The translations under genes and the position numbers were made by a program. The notes beneath the pieces were generated by a model, which was given only the letters and a program-made list of their open reading frames with translations, did no database searches and was not told the DNA's origin. From the NCBI GenBank assembly GCA_938042245.1, contig CALIRO010000078.1, positions 1 to 55,159 of the forward strand: a stretch of DNA of 55,159 bases, given 5' to 3'. Origin of the DNA: an uncultured Thermoguttaceae bacterium (GTDB lineage Bacteria > Planctomycetota > Planctomycetia > Pirellulales > Thermoguttaceae). Shown here piece after piece: positions 1-9,104 of this stretch. How positions within the stretch are numbered: position 1 is the stretch's first letter; every line of letters starts with the position of its first letter.

Positions 1-140
1 TTCGTCGATAGCCCCAACATATAGCAGCACTGCCAACATTAGACTCAATATATAGTGTCCAACAATGAGAACCGATAGGCAAAGGAATGCATCAAATGTT
101 CATAAAGTTCATGTGATGTTCAGTATTTTGCAGAGCTTCC
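1..140 (-). mobile_element. MITE family 1, copy 1 (cut by window edge)
   Basis: This is the terminal part of a 188-bp non-coding element that recurs at 8429, 23453, 27559 and 44173. Its right end, GCAGAGCTTCC at 130-140, is the inverted terminal repeat. The other end lies before the window. The interior shares the blocks around ACCGATAGGCAAAGGAAT and TTCATAAAG with the other copies. CTAT follows the end and would be the 4-bp target duplication, but this cannot be checked without the left flank. The strand is given relative to the copies at 27559 and 44173. Confidence 0.85.
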
Positions 141-259
141 CTATATTATCTCGAAACATCTCCGCCAAGAGAAGTAGGTCTATGGGGTTTCCCAAAAGGA
201 ACCGAATAGATCCTGGCCAACAAACCGATTCTTAGAACATTCCCCTAAATGGAAAGCCG

Positions 260-565
260 TAACACTTCAGCCAAATAGTGTACCAACGCATTCCTGTGAA
301 AGGAGGAAGGCAGTTTTTTGTCCTAGGCGATTTGTTCTGGATTCCAGAACAATTCAGCCGATTGGAGCCTCTCACACGATCCAGGAAAAACAGCCTCCCC
401 ATTCTGGATTCCCGCTTGCGGGGGAAGGACACGATTCGCTTTTTCACGGAAAAACAGCAAACTCACTTCAAGCAGGTGAAATCGGACTGGACTGCCGGTT
501 GCGCGGCAAGGACACTCAAAGGCTTTCCTCGGAGCAACCGGGGAGCTTCTTCATTCGGCTGATTA
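260..565. repeat. Family 2 inverted-ended repeat, long degenerate copy
   Basis: The left end reads TAACACTTCAGCC. The right end, read on the other strand, is TAATCAGCCGAATG, so the two tips are imperfect inverted repeats bounded by TA. The interior contains the GCATTCCTGTGAAAGG block seen in the 3501 copy. It also holds an inverted GGATTCCCGC...GCGGG hairpin at about 409-425. At about 306 bp it is roughly twice the usual length, so it may be compound. Short open frames here are unlikely to be genes. Confidence 0.55.
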
Positions 566-895
566 GCACTTTGGTACTGTTGAGCATCTTGTTTCGGAGG
601 CTAAGCGGGGCAGGAGGCTTCCTTACGGATAGCCCTTTGAAGACAAACATTCCATTTTCCTAAAGGGCTGGCTGGTAGAAAGTTCCAGGAATGAGAAAAA
701 CAACCAGCTCCCATGCACCTGCCGCCTACCCAGATGGATCCCGGATGGCTTGCCCAAAGCGCAGGAGATTGCTATTTCCCGTTTGGAAAAAGAAGAGCCG
801 TCCGAGGATTTCTGCGATGTTTTCGGGCCGGGAGCAATCTTTTGGTTTAGAGGGCATCACTAAAGAGAACATCCGGTCTCAGATGTCAAAGCGGT
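566..895. other. Gene-free spacer
   Basis: No convincing gene. An 8-bp inverted repeat (AGCCCTTT at 631-638 and AAAGGGCT at 662-669) lies downstream of the minus-strand gene that ends at 896. It has a 23-nt loop and no T-rich tail, so it is at best a weak terminator. Confidence 0.5.
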
Positions 896-3364
896 TTACC
901 GGTGCCAGTCGGGTGCCAGGAAGCCGATGGCCTCTTCGAAGGTGGGCCGACGCCGGAAATCCGTAGCTGGGTTATAGGCCGGCTGGTTGGGATCGGGGTT
1001 GACCCAGCGGGCGTGTTGTCGGCCGAAATAGCTGCCGTAGAACTGATAATTGCTGTCCACCCAGCGGGCCAGACGCATTAGCTCCATCGGCGTGAGCATC
1101 TTCGTATGATCAGTTTGCGCGTTTTTGGGGTGTTTCGGATCGGTAAGCACCGCCATCAGAACGCTTTGCGCACAGCCGAGGCTGCGGGGCGGCAGATACG
1201 CACCGTTGTAATTGCCCTGATCGCCTTTGAGGAACGAGATGAACTCCGAGATTAAAGGGCCTGCGAGCTCTTTGGTGGCTAATTGCTCATAGGAAACGTT
1301 ATACATTTCCGTGATTTCGCCGGTCAGTCGCAGGCCGCCAGCGGGATTCTGAGCGCCGTGGCAGGAGACGCATTTGGCGTCCCACAGGGGCTGGATGTCC
1401 GTTGGGTAGTGGATGACTTGGCCGGGTTTGCCGTCGCCGCCGTTTTCGAGCAGGTCGCACGGCTGAGGCAGTAGCTGGCTGGGCGGCCGGCGCAGCGCCA
1501 GCGGCGGGTTCGGGCCCAGCGGAGGCGGCGTATAATTCCGCTGGCCGTGGCAGCCGGTGCAGGAGCGGACTTCCCCCGGGGCATAGTTGACATAAGTCCG
1601 TTCCCGCTGGATTTCGCGGAAGTTTTCGTCCAGGGCTTGTAGGAAGATGGCCCGACCGGCAGGAACCACAAAATGGGCCGATCCGTCCTCTTCCACCGGC
1701 ACAACGCCCCACTGGACCCTAGGCCAGAGAGCTGCCCGCCAGGAAGAACTACTGATGTGCGGGTTCCATCGTCGGCCGGTGGACCAGTAGCGAGGCAACA
1801 CCTCATTGACCCGGAGCCATTTCACCTCGCCCGGTTTTACCCCGTCCATCCCCTGGGTGATATTGGTCAGAATGCAAACGGCCTGATTCTGGGCGGCATA
1901 TTCTGGATGGCGGACCGTCTGGATCACCGGCGGCCGTTTCCGAGGCCGAATCGGCGTCGGATGCCAGCAGGAAAGCTCGGGATCCTTATGCACCAGCCGA
2001 TGCCGACCCTCCACATCCAGCAAATAGATCGCATAGGCGTTCGGCGTATGTTGGGCGTGATGCCGGGGATCGTATTTGTACGAGACTAAAAAGAGCCGAT
2101 CCGTGAGCGGATACGGATGGGTATAAAGGTGCCCGCTTCGGCCTTCTTTATCATGCACATATTGTCCGTCTTGGGTGCGGAAGTGCCAGCCCGGCTCGGT
2201 CCGCCGGTTAATACATACATGAGGGGTAATGTTGACCACCGGCCAACGGAAATCCCTGGGGATAAAATCCGGTTCATTCGGCAGGGGTCCTGGCGTGCGC
2301 AGTCCCTTACTGGCATCGACCAGCAAAATAGCACCCAAGCAGGCCCCCTGAGGAAAATGGCACGTGCCGACACAGACAAACCGATCCGTACTGCCTGGCA
2401 ACGGCTTGGGATACATATAGACAGTGGTTGTATCGTCGGCCAAGCCGTACAGCTCCTGCGGATGGCTGCCGTCGGGGTTCATGGTCCAGACGGTTTTGGC
2501 CACCCGGGCGCCTTTATCGACATATTCCCAGCGGTGGTACATGACCCGGCCGTCATCTAAAACGACCGGGCAGAACTCGCTTACCGGGCTATGGGTGAGC
2601 TTTTCTACCTGGGTGCCGTCCGCATTCATGCGGAAAAGATTCGGGGCGACCAGATGGGCGGAACCGCCGCAAAGGATCGTATGTTCGCATCGAGTGGAGG
2701 CGAAGATGATCCGGCCATCGGGCAGATAACTGGGGTGAATATCGTCGGTATGGAAGGGCCTGCCCCAGCGGGCCACCTTTTCGGCCTCGTCCGGCGGCGG
2801 AGCGAGCACCTGCCGAAGCCCTGAGCCATCCAGCCCTACCTCCCAAATCCGAAACCCGGCGCGCGGATGCTCCCGAAAATCAAACAGCACCCGCTTGGCG
2901 TCGAAGGAAAGACTCATATAACCGATAAACCCCTTGCCGCCGGGCAGTTGGGCCGCTGTAACCACCGGCCGCTCAGTACGGGTCCGCAAATTATAGATGT
3001 AAATGCCGTTTCGAGGATCGAACCGGTCCGGGGCCGTCCCGTTGTTAATGTCCGTGTAATAATGGTCCGAGGAATACGGTCGGCGTTTCACGAAGACAAT
3101 CTCTTCAAAGCCTAATTGCTCTGGGTCTAGAGAAAGCTCCGGCGACTCCGGCGGACTCCAAGGGGCCGGTTGGGGCGTCGGAGAAGTCGGCTTTGGTTTT
3201 CCAGCAGCCCCTACCGCCTGCAGAGCACCCAATCCCATACCCATGGCCGCTACCGGAGCCAAAAGCCACAAACAGTAGGCCCACCTGGGGTAGCAGCCGA
3301 ACTGCCCAGAAAGCAAAAACCGACCAAAACCCAACGACTTCCACCGGGGCTTCTTAACCTCCAT
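896..3364 (-). CDS. HzsA-related exported dihaem protein with beta-propeller
   Basis: An 822-residue exported protein. A basic N-terminus and a hydrophobic segment at about residues 30-55 look like a signal peptide. The middle resembles a PD40/WD40-like propeller (for example GRIIFAST and DGRVMYHRWEY). Two c-type haem sites follow, CTGCHG near residue 598 and CVSCHG near 664. A CVGTCH (CX3CH) motif lies near residue 330. This layout is that of the proteins named HzsA-related after the hydrazine synthase alpha subunit. Such proteins are widespread in planctomycetes that do not perform anammox, so hydrazine synthesis should not be inferred. A periplasmic redox role is likely, with unknown substrate. 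The start at 3364 follows AAGGAG by 9 nt; an ATG at 3409 is also possible. Confidence 0.85.
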   Translation of the reverse strand: MEVKKPRWKSLGFGRFLLSGQFGCYPRWAYCLWLLAPVAAMGMGLGALQAVGAAGKPKPTSPTPQPAPWSPPESPELSLDPEQLGFEEIVFVKRRPYSSDHYYTDINNGTAPDRFDPRNGIYIYNLRTRTERPVVTAAQLPGGKGFIGYMSLSFDAKRVLFDFREHPRAGFRIWEVGLDGSGLRQVLAPPPDEAEKVARWGRPFHTDDIHPSYLPDGRIIFASTRCEHTILCGGSAHLVAPNLFRMNADGTQVEKLTHSPVSEFCPVVLDDGRVMYHRWEYVDKGARVAKTVWTMNPDGSHPQELYGLADDTTTVYMYPKPLPGSTDRFVCVGTCHFPQGACLGAILLVDASKGLRTPGPLPNEPDFIPRDFRWPVVNITPHVCINRRTEPGWHFRTQDGQYVHDKEGRSGHLYTHPYPLTDRLFLVSYKYDPRHHAQHTPNAYAIYLLDVEGRHRLVHKDPELSCWHPTPIRPRKRPPVIQTVRHPEYAAQNQAVCILTNITQGMDGVKPGEVKWLRVNEVLPRYWSTGRRWNPHISSSSWRAALWPRVQWGVVPVEEDGSAHFVVPAGRAIFLQALDENFREIQRERTYVNYAPGEVRSCTGCHGQRNYTPPPLGPNPPLALRRPPSQLLPQPCDLLENGGDGKPGQVIHYPTDIQPLWDAKCVSCHGAQNPAGGLRLTGEITEMYNVSYEQLATKELAGPLISEFISFLKGDQGNYNGAYLPPRSLGCAQSVLMAVLTDPKHPKNAQTDHTKMLTPMELMRLARWVDSNYQFYGSYFGRQHARWVNPDPNQPAYNPATDFRRRPTFEEAIGFLAPDWHR

Positions 3365-3500
3365 TAGAGACATCTCCTTATGAACAAGCGAGCAAAAACC
3401 AGTCCGCATGGGCGAGAAAAATATCCTGCCAATGCGGAAAGAGGCGTCGAAAACCTATCTTAGCAAAACATTATGCACAAAGCAAACCCCTCTTTCTTCG

Positions 3501-3663
3501 TAACATCTCAGCCGAATGCAGTACCAAGGCATTCCTGTGAAACCAAGAATCCAGATCTTTTCCTGATGGATTTCGGGTCTCTTGGACTGCCACTTCCGGG
3601 GTAATGACAGGGGGACAATCTCCCTAAAAATACAGGAACCTACTTCACTCGGCTGAGATGTTA
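3501..3663. repeat. Family 2 repeat, best-preserved copy
   Basis: A 163-bp element with terminal inverted repeats TAACATCTCAGCCGAATG at 3501-3518 and its complement at 3646-3663, with one mismatch in 18. TA stands at both tips, as expected for insertion into a TA site. Inside is GGCATTCCTGTGAAACC followed by AATCCAG, a relative of the hairpin at 24036. No coding capacity. Confidence 0.75.
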
Positions 3664-3681
3664 CCTTTTCTCCAAATACAA

Positions 3682-3709
3682 AGGGCCTCTTCCGGAGGAA
3701 AGAGGCCCT
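3682..3709 (-). terminator. Strong hairpin, probable terminator
   Basis: GGGCCTCTT at 3683-3691 pairs perfectly with AAGAGGCCC at 3700-3708 around an 8-nt loop. Read on the minus strand it is followed by TTTGTATTTGG. It would end transcripts from the sigma factor gene, about 300 nt upstream. Confidence 0.6.
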
Positions 3710-4013
3710 GGGAAAAGGCACCTTCCCAAAAGAGGAAGTAGCCCTATTGCTGGAAATAGCCCACCGCCTCCTTAGCGCCTTTTCGCAGGCACCCTTCGTT
3801 CGGAGGCGCCCTTATTGGGTCCGTTTAATACCTCTGTGAAAACCTTTTCGAGTGGGATGCTAAAACCTTCTTCCAACCACCTTACCTAGGCCAGCTCTTC
3901 ATAAAATTTCCGGAGAGCCTTTGCACCGACTGCCGGTTGAATCTCTCAGAAGGCGTGGTTTTAATGACGATGCAGAGCCGGTCGGCTGGCTGGTCCGAGG
4001 CGCCATGGCCAAC
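3710..4013. other. Gene-free spacer downstream of rpoD
   Basis: No gene, RNA or clear repeat seen. It would be the 3' untranslated region of the sigma factor transcript if the hairpin at 3682-3709 is its terminator. Confidence 0.4.
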
Positions 4014-5597
4014 TCAGTCCAGGAAGCCGACCAATTCTTGGCTTCGGCTAGGCTGCTGGAGTTTGCGGACGGCTTTGGCTTCAATCTGTCGAATCCGTTC
4101 CCTGGTAACCCTGAAGATATGGCCCACCTCCTCCAAGGTATAACAATAGCCGTCTCCTAGGCCGTACCGCAGCTTCAAAATCTCCCGCTCTCGATAGCTG
4201 AGAGTTTTCAAGACCTTATTAATGGAGTGGCGGAGCATTTGCTGGGTGGCGCCGGCAGCAGGACTTTCGGCATCCTGATCCGGCAAAAGATCGCCGAAGT
4301 GGCTATCGTCACTATTACCTACGGGCCGATCCAAGCTGATGGGATATCGGCTCATGCTTTGGACTCTGCGAGCTTCATCCAGGCCGGTTTGGGAGGCCTG
4401 GGCGATCTCTTCCAAGGTGGGTTCCCGGCCAAGGGTTTGGCGAAGTTTTCGGGATATATTCCGCACCCGGGACATGGTTTCGACCATGTGCACGGGGATG
4501 CGAATAGTACGGCTTTGATCGGCCACGGCCCGAGTAATCGCCTGCCGAATCCACCAGGTGGCATAGGTACAGAACTTAAAGCCTCGGCGATACTCGAACT
4601 TATCGACCGCCCGCATCAGGCCCGCATTGCCTTCCTGAATCAGGTCCAGGAAGCTGAGGCCCCGATTGCGATACTTTTTGGCAATCGACACCACCAGCCG
4701 AAGGTTCCCTTCCGAAAGGCCTCGCTTGGCCTCTTGATATTTTTGATAGATTTGCTTTAGATAAGCGACGCGGTTTCGCAAACTGGTCGGGGTCTCCTCC
4801 AGCGTACGGAGGATCTTCCGGTATTCGATCAACCAAGGTTGGTATTCTTCGGGCGGACGGTTTTGGGCCCGATGCTGCTCGATGCGGGCTTTCAGTTCGT
4901 CGACGCGTCGGCTGAACTCTTCGAGGAGTTTGATCATCGGCTCGATCCGCTGGGTGCGCAGGCCGAGCTCTTCAACCAGCCGAACCGCTCGCCGCCGCCG
5001 CTGGCCCAACCGGCGCCATGCAGCCCGGCGGATGCCCATCGGTTTACTGCGACTGGTGGCGATCTGATAGTCGTGCCGGTTCCGCTTAATCAGCACCTCC
5101 AAAGTACGCAAATTATGCGGCAGTCGGCCAAGAATCTGGTTCTTCTCTAGCCGATCGGACACCGAAACCTGCACCGTCCGATCAAACGGCAAAGAACCAT
5201 CGAGCACGCGACGGAGAATTTTGACGGCCACTTGAAGCACATAAGTGCACTCTAAGGCCCGACGCCGAAATTTGGCCCGATTGATTTCTATCTGTTTGGC
5301 CAAAGCAATCTCCTGCTGCCGCGTCAACAGCGGGATTTCGCCCATCTGAGTCAAATACATCCGGACCGGATCGTCCGACCAAGATTCTGTCTCTGCTTCT
5401 AAACTGCCTTCCTCATCTTCTTCTTTTTCTTGCGCAGCGGCTTCTTCATCCTCTTCTTCAAGAGCCAACTCCTCGTCCACCTCGGCGTCTAAGACGTCCT
5501 CAAACTCCAAACGAGCTTCATTGTCCCCTAACTCTAGAGCACCGTCGCCTACCGATTCCACATCGTCGTCCAAATCATCCAGAATCATGTCGTACAA
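4014..5597 (-). CDS. rpoD: Primary RNA polymerase sigma factor (sigma-70, RpoD)
   Basis: A 527-residue sigma-70 that directs RNA polymerase to housekeeping promoters. The first 70 residues are very acidic (Asp/Glu runs). Region 1.2 is at about 76-104 ([18 protein letters not shown]). A basic non-conserved region follows. Region 2 is at about 295-375 ([18 protein letters not shown], then [10 protein letters not shown]). The region 4.2 helix-turn-helix near 485-515 includes [16 protein letters not shown]. The C-terminus ends in FLD, as in RpoD. The start is TTG at 5597, about 6 nt after AAAGGAGGAGG. The ATG at 5588 is the alternative, at a poorer spacing of about 15 nt. No dnaG or rpsU lies beside it. 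Confidence 0.95.
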   Translation of the reverse strand: MYDMILDDLDDDVESVGDGALELGDNEARLEFEDVLDAEVDEELALEEEDEEAAAQEKEEDEEGSLEAETESWSDDPVRMYLTQMGEIPLLTRQQEIALAKQIEINRAKFRRRALECTYVLQVAVKILRRVLDGSLPFDRTVQVSVSDRLEKNQILGRLPHNLRTLEVLIKRNRHDYQIATSRSKPMGIRRAAWRRLGQRRRRAVRLVEELGLRTQRIEPMIKLLEEFSRRVDELKARIEQHRAQNRPPEEYQPWLIEYRKILRTLEETPTSLRNRVAYLKQIYQKYQEAKRGLSEGNLRLVVSIAKKYRNRGLSFLDLIQEGNAGLMRAVDKFEYRRGFKFCTYATWWIRQAITRAVADQSRTIRIPVHMVETMSRVRNISRKLRQTLGREPTLEEIAQASQTGLDEARRVQSMSRYPISLDRPVGNSDDSHFGDLLPDQDAESPAAGATQQMLRHSINKVLKTLSYREREILKLRYGLGDGYCYTLEEVGHIFRVTRERIRQIEAKAVRKLQQPSRSQELVGFLD

Positions 5598-6664
5598 GGG
5601 CTTCCTCCTCCTTTAGCCAAGCGCCATAACTAACCTTAACCTCTCCCATCCCCAACCGATCGCGGTGATCGGCTCAGCTAGAAAAATTTCAGGCTCTAGG
5701 GGCCCAGGCACGAATCCACCCCCGCCCTGCATAAAACAATGGGGGAAACAATACCCCATAGGGCTTCCGCCCCCGCAGGCAAAGCCCCATGCTCTTCCAG
5801 GACCCCTTGGACCTGATCACCCCAATTCTACCACCAGCTACCTCATCAAATGGCCAACCCCAAAATTTGGTAAAAAAATCTAACCAGGTAACAGTTGCTG
5901 AACTGGGCAAAAAGAATGGCCTGCGCCATCGGTCTGCCATCGAATACCCTTCGCCCCTGGGATTGTGCCCTGCTTCCACCCCCTTGGTCCTTTAGCCCAA
6001 GGATCCCTCATGGGAGTCCCAGACGAGCTGCCGGTCCTTCCAGCAGCCAAACCAGCCTCTCCCATGGGCCCTCGCTTCTTGGTAGATAGGTTGGGTGAAA
6101 CCCATACATCACCCAGGGGCCTTCTATAGAAGGCTGTTTTTAAGATCGAGGACCACTGGGATTTTATTTTATTTTAAGCAGCAACCGGAAAGGGTCTAGT
6201 AGGAAAATCCTGGATTTTTAGGAAGGGAAATAGTGGATGTTAATATAGATAAAATAGATAATATAGATAAAATAACGATAGCCCAAAACCTTCCCTCCCC
6301 CATCCCCGTATCATATCTCCGGCAAGAGCTTTTCTATGAAGGAGACACCTTCCGCTTAATTCCCTACCGCTACCCGGCTCAAAACCACAGCTATTCTTCG
6401 AACCTCCCGCTGCAAAGCAACTCTTGACCGGTCCCATTTGCCTAGCGGAGTCGGGAGGATGAAATAGAACCTTTCTAACTTGCCGATGATCTGTTACCAT
6501 GAATGCCGAATGGAGAAACTCGGCGAGTAAAGAGGCAGTTCGGCTCTGGGAATCCTGGTGGGTGGAGCGGCTCCGAGCGATCTGGGCTGCTTGCTTAGGC
6601 CCATCAGGTCCAGGAAGCTCATCCGAAGATCACCAGAATTTCCACAAACCATCCAAAAGGAGTT
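5598..6664. other. Long gene-free spacer upstream of rpoD
   Basis: About 1 kb without a believable gene. Short open frames lack ribosome sites and codon bias. It must hold the rpoD promoter, which I cannot place with confidence. The A-rich repeat at 6241 lies within it. Confidence 0.5.
6241..6275. repeat. A-rich AAAATAGATA run
   Basis: Alternating units ATAGATAAA and ATAGATAAT occur in series. Related runs lie at 15211 and 24841, with a relative inside nagA at 29001. Confidence 0.6.
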
Positions 6665-6885
6665 TCAACCAAAGACCACCAAGAACACAAACAAAAAATC
6701 GTGTGTTTTTTTGTCTTGTTGGTGGGAGATTGTGCCTACGAAGCCATCTGGAGAGAGGAGGTTTCACACAAAGACCCCTAAGGGCACGAAGAAATATTTT
6801 TCCCATTTGTTGTGTTCTGAGGGTGAGTTTTTTGCTTACGTTTCCTTTTCGTGTTCTTAGGGTTCTTGGTGGGAAAGTTTTTGGC
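6665..6885. repeat. Palindromic block of ACCAAGAACAC-type sequence
   Basis: A first inverted pair is CCACCAAGAACAC (from 6676) against TCTTGTTGGTGG (ending near 6724). A second pair links CAAAGACCCCTAAGGGCACG near 6770 with CGTGTTCTTAGGGTTCTTGG near 6852. The unit type (accaaagaccaccaagaacac) is a simple intergenic repeat, not a gene. It sits just before the small membrane-protein gene at 6985. Confidence 0.5.
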
Positions 6886-6984
6886 TGTTTTGGGTAGGCT
6901 AATTGGAGACCGAGAACGTAGCGGGGAAGGAGGAAGCCAGCTGCATTCGGCTGTGGGGTTTCAAATTATAGGGGTGAATTCCCA

Positions 6985-7569
6985 ATGGGTAAAAAATATC
7001 TTTTGCGATGTTCTTGTGGGCAAGAGTTGGCGGTGGAACCGGCTCAAGCAGGTCAGGCGATCCGATGTTCCTGTGGTCAGGAGCTAGAAGTGCCTTCTTT
7101 GTTGGCACTGCGCCGGTTACCTTTGGTGCCGGCGGAGCCGAGGGATGGTCTGCCTACCCGCTGGGGGGTTCGACACCGCCTGATTAGCATTGGGAGCCTC
7201 GTTATAGGAGTGGCTTTGGCCTGGTTAGGGCTGTTGGTTTGGACTTGGCCGGAAAAACCCCACGTGCCTGAGCCGATCACCTGGCACTTACCCCCACCCG
7301 AAGGGCACAAATCTCCCCTTCAAAAGACTACCGACCAATTGACCTTATTGGAAAGTTATTGGGCCTGGCAGAGTCTGCCCAGGCAATTAGACCTGCTGTC
7401 CGATGCGCCGATGAGTCAATATAAGCAGCAGGTGGCCTCGGCCACCAATTGGCTCATCGTAGGCATCGTGATAGCTCTTTTGGGCTTCGTCTGTCTGACC
7501 AGTGCCTGGCTAGTGCCCGGCCAAAGGACAGGTCGGCTGCGGGCAGGGAGTCCGGGGAAATCAGCATAA
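6985..7569 (+). CDS. Zinc-ribbon-like two-span membrane protein, unknown function
   Basis: A 194-residue protein I cannot assign to a named family. Residues 9-33 hold a duplicated motif, CSCGQEL...CSCGQEL, a four-cysteine pair likely to bind zinc. Two membrane segments are visible, at about 67-89 (IGSLVIGVALAWLGLLVW) and about 155-178 (WLIVGIVIALLGFVCLTSAW), with a roughly 65-residue hydrophilic loop between them. Small proteins with an N-terminal zinc ribbon and membrane spans are common in planctomycetes; their role is unknown. The ATG follows AGGGGTG by 8 nt. It converges with the TauE/SafE gene downstream. Confidence 0.75.
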   Translation: MGKKYLLRCSCGQELAVEPAQAGQAIRCSCGQELEVPSLLALRRLPLVPAEPRDGLPTRWGVRHRLISIGSLVIGVALAWLGLLVWTWPEKPHVPEPITWHLPPPEGHKSPLQKTTDQLTLLESYWAWQSLPRQLDLLSDAPMSQYKQQVASATNWLIVGIVIALLGFVCLTSAWLVPGQRTGRLRAGSPGKSA

Positions 7570-7661
7570 TAAACATTTTTATATTGATCCGCCTATCAGT
7601 ACCCAGAAAAGGATTCACCGGCTTCAACAGGGGCCCACCGGATAAATGGACATTAATGTAT

Positions 7662-8408
7662 CTATTGGCCCAACAGAAGTTTACCGGCAGCTATCAGCAA
7701 CACCACCGCCAGGAAACGGCAGAGGCACTGCGGGTTGGCAAGTCGGCTGCCCACATAGGCCCCAAGCAGCCCTCCGCTTCCGGCTACCAAGGCTAACCAA
7801 GCAAATCCCCCAGGCCAGGAGGCGGCAGCAGTCAGATGGCCGGCCAGTCCGGCTGCTGAGTTGAATAAAATAAAGGCCGCCGAGAGAGCGGCAGCCGGTT
7901 TGGCGTTGGCCCAACCTGCTAAAAGCACTAAAGGCGTTAGGAAAATGCCGCCGCCGATCCCGGTTACTCCCGAAAGCAGCCCGATACCAGCCCCTACGGT
8001 TAACCCCGCCCACCAAGCTACCGGCCGACCTGCATGTTCAGGCACCGGGCGCATCACCATTCGGAGGGCGGCCCCCAACAGCACCCCCCCCAAAATCCTT
8101 TTGAACACCACCGAGGGCAACTGCATATAGCCGCCCAGAAATGCCATCGGGATCGAGCCGACGGCAAATGGCCAGAAAAGCCGCCATGAAAAAAATCCCC
8201 CCCGCCAAAACTGCATCCATCCAACGCAAGAGACCAAAATATTCAGCCCTAATGCGGTCGGTTTCAGCGTCTCCGGCGGAAAGTCCGCCAAAGCCATGAC
8301 GGCCAGATACCCGGAAGCCCCCCCATGCCCCACCGCCGCATACAAAAACGCCACCACAAAAAAACCTACCAGCACCAGCCCACTGCCAAGGGAGTCTAGA
8401 TGGTCCAT
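7662..8408 (-). CDS. TauE/SafE (TSUP) family membrane transporter
   Basis: A 248-residue hydrophobic protein with about seven or eight membrane segments, of the TSUP family that moves sulfite, organosulfonates or similar anions. Both duplicated family motifs are present: GHGGASGYLAVMAL near the N-terminus and GVTGIGGGIFLTPLVLL in the second half. The gene has no sulfur-metabolism neighbours to indicate a substrate. I chose the ATG at 8408. A longer TTG-started reading (8450) would run into the mobile element at 8429-8616 and add a non-conserved leader. The ribosome site before 8408 is weak (CAGGT). The insertion may have replaced the native upstream region. Confidence 0.85.
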   Translation of the reverse strand: MDHLDSLGSGLVLVGFFVVAFLYAAVGHGGASGYLAVMALADFPPETLKPTALGLNILVSCVGWMQFWRGGFFSWRLFWPFAVGSIPMAFLGGYMQLPSVVFKRILGGVLLGAALRMVMRPVPEHAGRPVAWWAGLTVGAGIGLLSGVTGIGGGIFLTPLVLLAGWANAKPAAALSAAFILFNSAAGLAGHLTAAASWPGGFAWLALVAGSGGLLGAYVGSRLANPQCLCRFLAVVLLIAAGKLLLGQ

Positions 8409-8428
8409 ACCTGTAGCAATATTTATTC

Positions 8429-8616
8429 TGAAGCCTCTGATGAATTCCAACCAGATATTTTGGTGCTATTTCCGACCTCCGCCGATTGCTTCCCCATATA
8501 ATGGTACTACCCATATTCGCCTAGTAGATAGCCCCCGGTAATGGAGACCGATCGGCAGAGGAAGGCATTCCTTCGTTCTAAGGTGCCTGTGATCTTCCGG
8601 GGTTTGCCTAGGTTCT
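8429..8616 (-). mobile_element. MITE family 1, copy 5 (diverged)
   Basis: An old copy recognised by collinear blocks: GAAGCCTCTGATGAATTCC at the left, then AGATATTTT, CTATTTCCGACCTCCGCC, ACCGATCGGCAGAGGAA and TGTGATCTTCC. Its length of 188 bp equals that of the intact copies. No target duplication survives (ATTC and CTGC flank it). It lies 20 bp upstream of the TauE/SafE ATG, so its left end may carry that gene's leader. Confidence 0.65.
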
Positions 8617-9047
8617 CTGCCGATTTCTCCTACCCTGCTGGGGCAGCCCAGGGCAAAGGAAGGTATGAAATGGTCATCAACCTCATATTATGTTCAAAGT
8701 TTTACATAGGTTTCGCGGAACTCGGTCCACCTCAGCAGAGAGAAACCCGCTTCAGCGTATCTTGGTGCCATCCCAAGCCGGTGTCGAGCAAGATTGTAGG
8801 GGGCGCCACCAGTTGACCAATGCCTTGGCCGTCATGAGGGGAGTCCTGCCAAGAGGGCAATTTCCAGATCGGCTAGGTTGTGCGAATGTTCACGGAGGCC
8901 AGGTGCAGATCGGTTCGTGGTGGGATGGTCGATATAGTGTTACCACAGGAGGGGGGCTGCTGCGGGCCGGAAAGGCGGAAAGCATCTCCAACTCCTGTTC
9001 CTTCAATTCGCTCTGGTCCGCATAGCAGATCCGGCAGGTGCGGGGAC

Positions 9048-9076
9048 TTGACAAGGCGCCCTCGGTCGTCTATACA
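9048..9076 (+). promoter_or_regulatory. Near-consensus sigma-70 promoter
   Basis: TTGACA at 9048-9053 and TATACA at 9071-9076 are 17 nt apart. The ATG of the HTH gene lies 28 nt after the -10 box, so the leader is about 20 nt. This is the clearest promoter in the window. Confidence 0.8.
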
Positions 9077-9092
9077 CAAGTATAAACACTTG
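9077..9092. promoter_or_regulatory. Candidate operator overlapping the transcription start
   Basis: CAAGTATAAACACTTG has 5-bp inverted arms (CAAGT/ACTTG) around a 6-bp centre. It begins directly after the -10 box of the promoter for an HTH protein. Placement at the transcription start suggests autorepression. This is an inference from position and symmetry only. Confidence 0.45.
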
Positions 9093-9104
9093 AGGAGTGT
9101 TCTT

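Noticed and set aside
1299..1806. Long overlapping frames on the minus strand within the HzsA-related gene
   Set aside because: Shadows of a gene with strong codon bias; the main frame carries the haem motifs.
8450..8880. Longer N-terminal readings of the TauE/SafE gene and of the HTH gene
   Set aside because: One reads through a mobile element, the other passes upstream of a strong promoter; internal ATG codons fit far better.
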